NCBI GenBank assembly: GCA_021819255.1
Contig: JAKART010000030.1
Coordinates: 1-11,584, forward strand
Direction of reading: 5' to 3'
Length of the DNA: 11,584 nt
Source of the DNA: Acidobacteriota bacterium
GTDB lineage: Bacteria > Acidobacteriota > Terriglobia > Terriglobales > Acidobacteriaceae
The notes under the pieces were generated by a model that was not told the DNA's origin, did not search any database, and worked only from the letters and a program-made list of their open reading frames with translations. The translations under genes and the position numbers were made by a program. Positions 7,132-11,584 of the stretch are shown one piece after another (positions within the stretch are counted from its first letter, which is position 1; every line of letters starts with the position of its first letter).

Positions 7132-7696
7132 CCGTCTTCTCCGTTGCGATGGATCCAGGATCTGCGCCTGTCCTGGCGGGCCGCATGATGATTCGTGCGG
7201 GTACACCCATTACCGTAGCGCCGGCGGGAACGTTGCCGATCACCAGCGTATTGGCAGCGATCTTCGCTCCGTTGCCGACCTTGATCCTGCCCACCAGAGT
7301 CGCGCCGGTACCGATGTAAATGTCATCGCCGAGAATCGGCGCGCCTTGTCTGCCCATCGCGGAAGTCCCAATCGTCACACGGTGAGCAAGGTCGCAGTTG
7401 CGTCCCAAAACAGCCTGGGGATTGATATGGACTCCTCCGATATGCCCAATATACAACCCCGGCCCGATGGTCGCCTGGGGATCGATGCACATCTCCATGA
7501 ACACCTCACACCATTTATTTGCAAAATAAGAGACCAGCTTCAAGGGAAAGCGGACCAGGAAGAACGGCCTTGCGGCGTGCAGCCAGTTTCCCAGCCGGTA
7601 GCAGCCAATGGACCACACCGCCGGGTTCAACCATAGCTCCCGTCCTCGGTAGCCTCGCGCCCGGTAGCGGGCCATATCTGCGTAGAAATCATTCAT
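7121..7696 (-). CDS. Hexapeptide-repeat acyltransferase, serine O-acetyltransferase (CysE)-like
   Basis: A 191-residue left-handed beta-helix acyltransferase. The N-terminal 60 residues hold the helical segment with WSIGCYRLGNWLH, typical of the short serine acetyltransferase/colanic-acid acetyltransferase group. From residue 70 the hexapeptide repeats run: IDPQATIGPGLYIGHIGGVHINPQAV, LGRNCDLAHRVTIG, ILGDDIYIGTGATLVG, IKVGNGAKIAANTLV and VPAGATVMGVPARII. H85 lies where CysE has its catalytic His. Such enzymes pass an acetyl group from acetyl-CoA to serine or to a sugar, and in polysaccharide clusters the sugar role is common. The ATG at 7696 has only a weak AAGG eight bases upstream and overlaps the stop of the decayed frame at 7693-8100 as ATGA. 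It overlaps the HAD-IIIC gene by 11 bases. Here it could be the step that moves the carrier-bound acyl group to its acceptor (inference). Confidence 0.87.
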   Translation of the reverse strand: MNDFYADMARYRARGYRGRELWLNPAVWSIGCYRLGNWLHAARPFFLVRFPLKLVSYFANKWCEVFMEMCIDPQATIGPGLYIGHIGGVHINPQAVLGRNCDLAHRVTIGTSAMGRQGAPILGDDIYIGTGATLVGRIKVGNGAKIAANTLVIGNVPAGATVMGVPARIIMRPARTGADPGSIATEKTDAS

Positions 7697-8100
7697 TCAA
7701 TCGGCCTTGGTGGGAGGTTGAGATGCAGTGCAAAGGGCAGCGCGTGCCGAAGGGCAGGCTGAGACGGGTAACGGCAGGTGAGCTCAGGAGGAACGGCAGG
7801 CAAGCTCAGGAGGGAGTTGCGGCCAGATCTTCCGGGGTCCGGCCCGGGATCAGAGCCGTGGCGAACCGAGCCGGAGAGCTCCGTCTCCGGCGGGCCGCAA
7901 TGCGGAACAGTTCCAAACGCCGGCGTCCAACCGACCTCTTGCATGGGCCTCTGCCGGAGGGCGCGCGGGCCCCAGCAAAGCCGCAACAGCTCGAAACCGG
8001 CAGAAACCATGCGCAGTCGGGGTATCTCCCGACGGGTTTCGACGAGCGAGGCTGCGCAAGCTGTCCACATAATCCTGCCAACTGGGGTTGGATCCTCCAC
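7693..8100 (-). pseudogene. Decayed, truncated copy of the 278-residue unknown gene
   Basis: From GTG at 8100 the - strand frame reads VEDPTPVGRIMW, then SAGFELLRLCW, then MQEVGWTPAFGTVPHCGPPETELSGS. It aligns nearly gap-free with residues 1-81 of the protein encoded at 3632-4468 (VDPSQFGKGNW, ALAGVERPWLCW, LIQEVGWTPVIGFDPRCGAPKTVLPGS), apart from one added codon near the start and a short loss after the CW pair. After the SGS codons the stretch to the next conserved block is 47 bases in place of 48. The homology then continues in another frame as IWPQLPPELACRS (intact copy: IMWPHFPLEFAFLF), which soon hits a stop inside a 22-base tandem duplication, and ends near 7721. The last 150-odd residues are missing. 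The original frame stays open for 135 codons to a TGA that overlaps the acetyltransferase ATG. I judge it a relic, although its frame may still be translated. Confidence 0.75.
7770..7813 (+). repeat. 22-base tandem duplication, two units
   Basis: Units at 7770-7791 and 7792-7813 begin AACGGCAGG and end AGCTCAGGAGG, and differ at only two adjacent bases (TG against CA) in the middle. A weaker, related stretch precedes them from about 7751. The repeat lies in the relic of the unknown gene and adds sequence not present in the intact copy, including a stop in the shifted frame. A slippage origin is likely. Confidence 0.85.
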
Positions 8101-8303
8101 GTTGCCCTCGATCTGGCTCGGCCCTCTCGTGCGCCTGCAGGCGCCGAGCACTTGCCATCATTCTATAGGGTCTTCGAGATAGCGCCGCCGGACGCGATGG
8201 ATCGTGGCTCTCCAGGAGTTGCTTTTCGGCCCAGATGACGGATCCTGCACGATCTCCCTCGTTGCGGCGAGCAAGCCGCCGTCTCGATCTGCAAAGCAGT
8301 GTT

Positions 8304-11300
8304 CTACGGCGCCCCCGCACCGGTTGAAGCCACACCGCCGATGTTCGGCGGATCGGCGTAGGGTACGCCGTAGTAATCGGTCGCGGGCGCCACTCCGCCG
8401 GCTAGGCCTGCGCCGAGGATTGGACTGCTCGCGGAAGGATAGAAGGAGTTGTTCGCTACAAGCGGGTTGAACACATCCAGATCAGACTCCGCCCAGTTCC
8501 CGGATATGGATTGAAGAGGCTCGTTGCTCAGCAGCGGATCTTCGCAGAGTATGTTCGCACTCGCTCCAGGGTATGACTCACCGCCGCAGCTTCCGCTGCG
8601 CATGCCGTACTCAATATTGTTCGACACGTTCAGCTTGATGCCGGTCTCCGCCTCATCGCCGTTGTCTCCAGCGGAGAAATAGTAGACCGAAGGAGGCCCA
8701 AGCACGCCGTAGACAGTATTCGGATCGGAATAGCCCAAAAACACGTTATTCTCGGAGTTGATCGTAGCCGGGCAGTTGGTGTCCGTACCGGCACAGGCAA
8801 CGTAGAGGGCAATCACATCGGCGCTGATGAAGGTGTTGTTGATCAGATTCCACGTCGAGTGGACGGGGATGACGCTGGCCATTCCGCTGCCGCCGGCACG
8901 GCAGAAGTCGGAAAGGAATTTGTTGTAGGTGGAGGGAACTCCGGCCATCGGGGAGTCCATGCGCTGACAGTTATTTACGGTCAGGTTGTTTTCGAAGGTC
9001 GTGGTGTTGGGCACGGTGTCGTCTCCACCCCACTTCCAGTTCGATCCCATGTTGCCGATGGCGACAGAGTTGATGATGGTCAGGTTCGGGATATCGATAT
9101 GCGGCCCGATGAATCCATCCTTGGTGTTGTAGTCGTCCACGCAGTGATTGCAGTAAAAGGAGGAAAGTTCGCTGATCTGGCCGCCGCTGCCTGATCCCTG
9201 GCCGCTCCAGCTATCGCCAAAGCCGCCGGACTGGGGGTCGTAGCACACCTGGGCTGGATACTTTGCCGTGATCGGATACTGCTCGTAGCAGCCGTTGAAG
9301 ATCATCGTTACATAGTTGGCCGTGATGCTCGAGCCGGGTCGGTCCGGCGTGGCGTTGCCGTCATCGAACATCCAGCCGGCAAATCCGTTGAATCCGACGA
9401 ATACCCGAGTCATCATTATGGGGCCGCCTATAGGACCGTATAGACCAGCCGAATTGAAGCCGTGAATGTATACGTCCTGCAGGGTGATGTTGGAACTCTG
9501 GTTGTTGGTCATGAAGCCATAGGAGCCATAATCACTGTAAGGCGCGCTGCTGGAGCACCCCTCCGGGTAAGCCGGAATTCCTGCACTTGTACACTGACCG
9601 TTGTGTGTGGTCAGCTCAATGCCTTCGATCTCAACGTAATTTGTGGTTTCAAGATTGAGGGCCGCAAACAGAGCAAAGCCTCCGTAAAGCTGCGTCTCAT
9701 TCGTCTTACCGTAGGGGTAGTTGTTATCGATCGGCGTACAGGTGTATGTTCCATACGCGCACTGGCCCAGGATCCTGGTGGGTTGCGTGGCAGTCCCTGC
9801 CGGGATGGGTGGGTTGTAGCAGGTGTAATTTGGGTAGCCGTAGCCGCACCAGGAGTTCGGCGGGTTGCCGTTGTTGTTGTTGTCGTAGCCAAGACGGCAG
9901 TCAGGATTCGCCGGGTTCATCTGCGACGGCAGCGCCGTGCAGCCGCGAATCACCACCGTGTCTCCCCCGTTGATCACCCAAGCGTTGGGGGCTCCGGAGT
10001 TATCCGACCAGAGATAGCGGACATCATTGAACGCGCAGTTCTGGTTGACGCCGGTACCGGGGTAAGCCTGGTCGACCGTGCCATTGCACTGTCCCGTAGG
10101 CACGTTGGCGCTGTAGCGGGTCCCGCCATCAGGTCGAATGAACCACGTGGTACCGGGTGAAGCAGTCTCAGGATCGACGGTGACCGAGACGGTGGCGGAT
10201 GCGGTCTGGGCCGGGCTGCTGCTATCCGTCACGGTGACCGTGAAATTGAACGCTCCGTCCGCGGTCGGCGTGCCGGAGATCACTCCCGTCGACGCGGACA
10301 GCGTCAACCCAGCCGGCAACTTACCGGAGCTGACTGACCAGCTATAGGTATAAGGGGCAGCGCCTCCGGTGGCTGTCAGAGTCGCCGTGTAGGCCGTGTT
10401 CGTGGTTCCGGTAACAAGAGTGGAGGAAGTGATGCTCAGCGCCGGGGGCGCGACGGTCAAGGTGAGAGAAATCGAGGCGGTCTGTGCCGGGCTTCCGCTG
10501 TCCGTTACACGAACCGTGAAGCTCGACGTCCCGCTCGCCGTCGGCGTACCGGAGATCACCCCGCCGGTGGAGAGCGTCAGTCCGGCAGGCAGCGTGCCCG
10601 AGGCCAGCGTCCAGGTGTAGGGGGAGGTTCCGCCCGTGGCCGCCAGCGTCGCCGTGTAGGCGGTGCCGCTGGCGCCCGCTGCCAGCGTGCCGCTGGTAAC
10701 GGCGAGCGGAGACGTGGCCACCGGCGCAGAGGCAATGGTGATAGAGACTGCGGCTGTCTGGGTTTGCACCGGATTGCTGCTGTCGCTCACGCTGACGGTG
10801 AAGGAAAATGTTCCGCTCACCGCCGGAACTCCGCTGATGACGCCGCTGCTTGCCACAAGGCGCAGACCCGCCGGAAGGGCTCCCGAAACAAGACTCCAGT
10901 TATAGGGGGAGGTCCCGCCCGTGGCCGCCAGCTTGCCCGAGTAGGAGCTTCCATCGACCCCTGCCGCAAGCGTCGTGCTGGAGATCGCCAACGGCAGCGA
11001 CGCATTGGCTGTCGCCGAAACGATCGAAACCGGAACCGTCTGCGACGATCTGCCGGTCGAGCCATTCCGTACCTGAACTTGAGCCGTTCCTGGAACCGCA
11101 ATGCTGCTTCCCTGCACCGAGGCGGCGAGCGTCCCAGAGTCGACCTGCGAGGTCGCAAGCTGGACACCATTCCACAAGATCACCGTGCTCGAGGTGAAGT
11201 TGGTTCCAGTTACCTTCATTGTGGCTGAGCTTAGTCCCGCCGTGATCGACTGCGGTAGAACAGCATTGATCGTTGGGGTGACAATGGACTCCACCACGTT

Positions 11301-11405
11301 GCTGCCACAACCCAGAAGCGAGAAGACCGCTGCGATCCCCATGCTCATGCCAATGATCTTGAACGCTCTCAAGACGCACCTCGGAACCACGCCAAACTGA
11401 CTCAT
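8304..11405 (-). CDS. Large lipoprotein with IPT-like domain, three He_PIG-type Ig modules and a parallel beta-helix
   Basis: A 1033-residue exported protein. A lipobox L30-L31-G32-C33 predicts lipid attachment at C33. Residues 43-130 look like an IPT/TIG domain (INAVLPQSITAGLSSATMKV). Residues 138-226, 232-320 and 322-411 are three similar Ig-like modules of the putative-Ig type, each with ATGG, PYxW, LPAGLxL and GVISGxP. Residues 420-1033 form the Cys- and Asn-rich beta-helix shared with the gene at 1793-3592, with QDVYIHGF, GPIGGP, GGFGDSWSGQ and YNTKDGFIGPH conserved. The design suggests a surface-anchored stalk presenting a glycan-binding or glycan-degrading head; catalytic residues cannot be named. 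The ATG at 11405 lacks a clear ribosome binding site. A TTG at 11372 with GAGG six bases upstream would give a tidier signal peptide (MRAFKIIG then LLGC) and is a real alternative. It is the first gene of the leftward series, 203 bases before the decayed copy. Confidence 0.88.
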   Translation of the reverse strand: MSQFGVVPRCVLRAFKIIGMSMGIAAVFSLLGCGSNVVESIVTPTINAVLPQSITAGLSSATMKVTGTNFTSSTVILWNGVQLATSQVDSGTLAASVQGSSIAVPGTAQVQVRNGSTGRSSQTVPVSIVSATANASLPLAISSTTLAAGVDGSSYSGKLAATGGTSPYNWSLVSGALPAGLRLVASSGVISGVPAVSGTFSFTVSVSDSSNPVQTQTAAVSITIASAPVATSPLAVTSGTLAAGASGTAYTATLAATGGTSPYTWTLASGTLPAGLTLSTGGVISGTPTASGTSSFTVRVTDSGSPAQTASISLTLTVAPPALSITSSTLVTGTTNTAYTATLTATGGAAPYTYSWSVSSGKLPAGLTLSASTGVISGTPTADGAFNFTVTVTDSSSPAQTASATVSVTVDPETASPGTTWFIRPDGGTRYSANVPTGQCNGTVDQAYPGTGVNQNCAFNDVRYLWSDNSGAPNAWVINGGDTVVIRGCTALPSQMNPANPDCRLGYDNNNNGNPPNSWCGYGYPNYTCYNPPIPAGTATQPTRILGQCAYGTYTCTPIDNNYPYGKTNETQLYGGFALFAALNLETTNYVEIEGIELTTHNGQCTSAGIPAYPEGCSSSAPYSDYGSYGFMTNNQSSNITLQDVYIHGFNSAGLYGPIGGPIMMTRVFVGFNGFAGWMFDDGNATPDRPGSSITANYVTMIFNGCYEQYPITAKYPAQVCYDPQSGGFGDSWSGQGSGSGGQISELSSFYCNHCVDDYNTKDGFIGPHIDIPNLTIINSVAIGNMGSNWKWGGDDTVPNTTTFENNLTVNNCQRMDSPMAGVPSTYNKFLSDFCRAGGSGMASVIPVHSTWNLINNTFISADVIALYVACAGTDTNCPATINSENNVFLGYSDPNTVYGVLGPPSVYYFSAGDNGDEAETGIKLNVSNNIEYGMRSGSCGGESYPGASANILCEDPLLSNEPLQSISGNWAESDLDVFNPLVANNSFYPSASSPILGAGLAGGVAPATDYYGVPYADPPNIGGVASTGAGAP
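10173..10994 (-). repeat. Three tandem Ig-module coding repeats
   Basis: The segments at about 10728-10994, 10446-10712 and 10173-10442 encode three modules of 89-90 residues that share ATGG-x-x-PY, LPAGL-x-L, GVISG-x-P and FTV-x-V-x-DS. Modules 2 and 3 are the closest to each other. The tandem arrangement points to internal duplication, and module number may vary between strains. Confidence 0.8.
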
Positions 11406-11449
11406 CGACCGGTTAGTCTTCTACTTATCGGGAGTTACTGAAATGCACT

Positions 11450-11475
11450 ATAGTAACCATATATTTGATTACTAT
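11450..11475. promoter_or_regulatory. Operator-like inverted repeat upstream of the lipoprotein gene
   Basis: Nine-base arms ATAGTAACC (11450-11458) and GATTACTAT (11467-11475) pair with one mismatch around an 8-base AT-rich centre. The dyad lies 45-70 bases before the lipoprotein start, in a locally AT-rich patch unlike the surrounding GC-rich DNA. The position fits a repressor or activator site; the regulator is unknown. Confidence 0.45.
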
Positions 11476-11497
11476 CGAGCTTAGCATGTGGTCTCAA
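11469..11497 (-). promoter_or_regulatory. Weak sigma-70-like promoter candidate for the leftward genes
   Basis: On the - strand TTGAGA (11497-11492, five of six to the -35 consensus) is followed after 17 bases by TAGTAA (11474-11469), a poor -10. The -10 lies inside the right arm of the 11450-11475 dyad, so a protein bound there would block it. A TATAGT at 11452-11447 is a better -10 but lacks a -35 at the right distance. Confidence 0.3.
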
Positions 11498-11540
11498 AGG
11501 GAGCTATAAAAACTGCTCGAAGCGACTCCTGAATGACAAG

Positions 11541-11554
11541 TGATCAATTGATCA
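11541..11554. promoter_or_regulatory. Perfect 14-base palindrome
   Basis: TGATCAATTGATCA reads the same on both strands. It lies about 135 bases before the lipoprotein start, upstream of the promoter candidate, where an activator or global regulator could bind. A chance palindrome cannot be excluded. Confidence 0.35.
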
Positions 11555-11584
11555 ATGCACAGGGGTCGCCGGCCGGCGGAGAGG

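Noticed and set aside
7132..7206. 25-residue N-terminal extension of the HAD-IIIC protein
   Set aside because: It lies within the acetyltransferase gene, is Pro/Arg-rich, and the ATG at 7131 has GGAG at good spacing.
7519..8238. 239-codon + strand open frame
   Set aside because: The product is Arg/Pro-rich shadow sequence opposite the acetyltransferase and the relic. The relic's homology to the intact gene is on the - strand.
8240..8275. Hairpin after the lipoprotein stop
   Set aside because: Only a four-base GGCG/CGCC stem and no T tract follow, so it is not a credible intrinsic terminator.
8101..8303. Possible small gene or promoter between the lipoprotein and the decayed copy
   Set aside because: A - strand frame encodes a basic string (ATREIVQDPSSGPKSNSW then RATIHRVRRRYLEDPIE) that hints at a DNA-binding tail, but there is no start with a ribosome binding site. 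TATAGAAT near 8161-8168 resembles a -10 but has no -35 at the right distance.
1..11584. CRISPR arrays, tRNA or rRNA genes, phage or toxin-antitoxin modules
   Set aside because: No regularly spaced repeats, no tRNA-like cloverleaf and no hallmark phage or toxin motif was seen. The only repeats are the Ig modules and the 22-base duplication.

Overview
The window looks like an accessory surface-polysaccharide or secreted-glycan locus from a GC-rich Gram-negative bacterium. The large lipoprotein, with putative-Ig (He_PIG-type) modules joined to a parallel beta-helix, is a style common in Acidobacteriota, so an acidobacterium is my best guess. That is an inference from protein style; there is no marker gene in the window.

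Layout. At the left edge, on the + strand, are the last 29 codons of an unidentified gene, coupled by a 4-base GTGA overlap to an FkbM-family methyltransferase (87-770). A region of about 1 kb with no intact gene follows (771-1792). It contains a degraded C-terminal piece of an IS256-family transposase (about 1195-1578, - strand). Everything to the right is on the - strand and reads leftwards from about 11405 to 1793: an Ig-module/beta-helix lipoprotein (8304-11405); a decayed partial copy of an unknown gene (7693-8100); a left-handed beta-helix (hexapeptide) acetyltransferase resembling CysE (7121-7696); a HAD-IIIC/FkbH-like protein (5182-7131); an acyl carrier protein (4968-5216); a VOC/glyoxalase-fold protein resembling methylmalonyl-CoA epimerase (4528-4971); the intact unknown gene (3632-4468); and a second, shorter secreted beta-helix protein (1793-3592).

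How the genes may work together. The four central genes overlap each other and are surely co-expressed. HAD-IIIC proteins next to stand-alone ACPs usually load or process a small acyl group on the carrier. Here there is no ketosynthase, acyltransferase or NRPS module. A plausible reading (inference) is that a small acyl group is activated on the ACP, perhaps altered by the VOC protein, and passed to a sugar or amino-sugar by the hexapeptide acyltransferase, so decorating a glycan. The two paralogous secreted beta-helix proteins could bind or cut that glycan outside the cell. FkbM methylation at the left edge fits the same theme.

The most notable points are: the compact ACP pathway between two beta-helix paralogs; an unknown 278-residue family present as one intact gene and one frameshifted relic; the decayed copy's open frame ending in an ATGA overlap with the acetyltransferase start; and a Val where many glyceryl-loading FkbH proteins have Cys.
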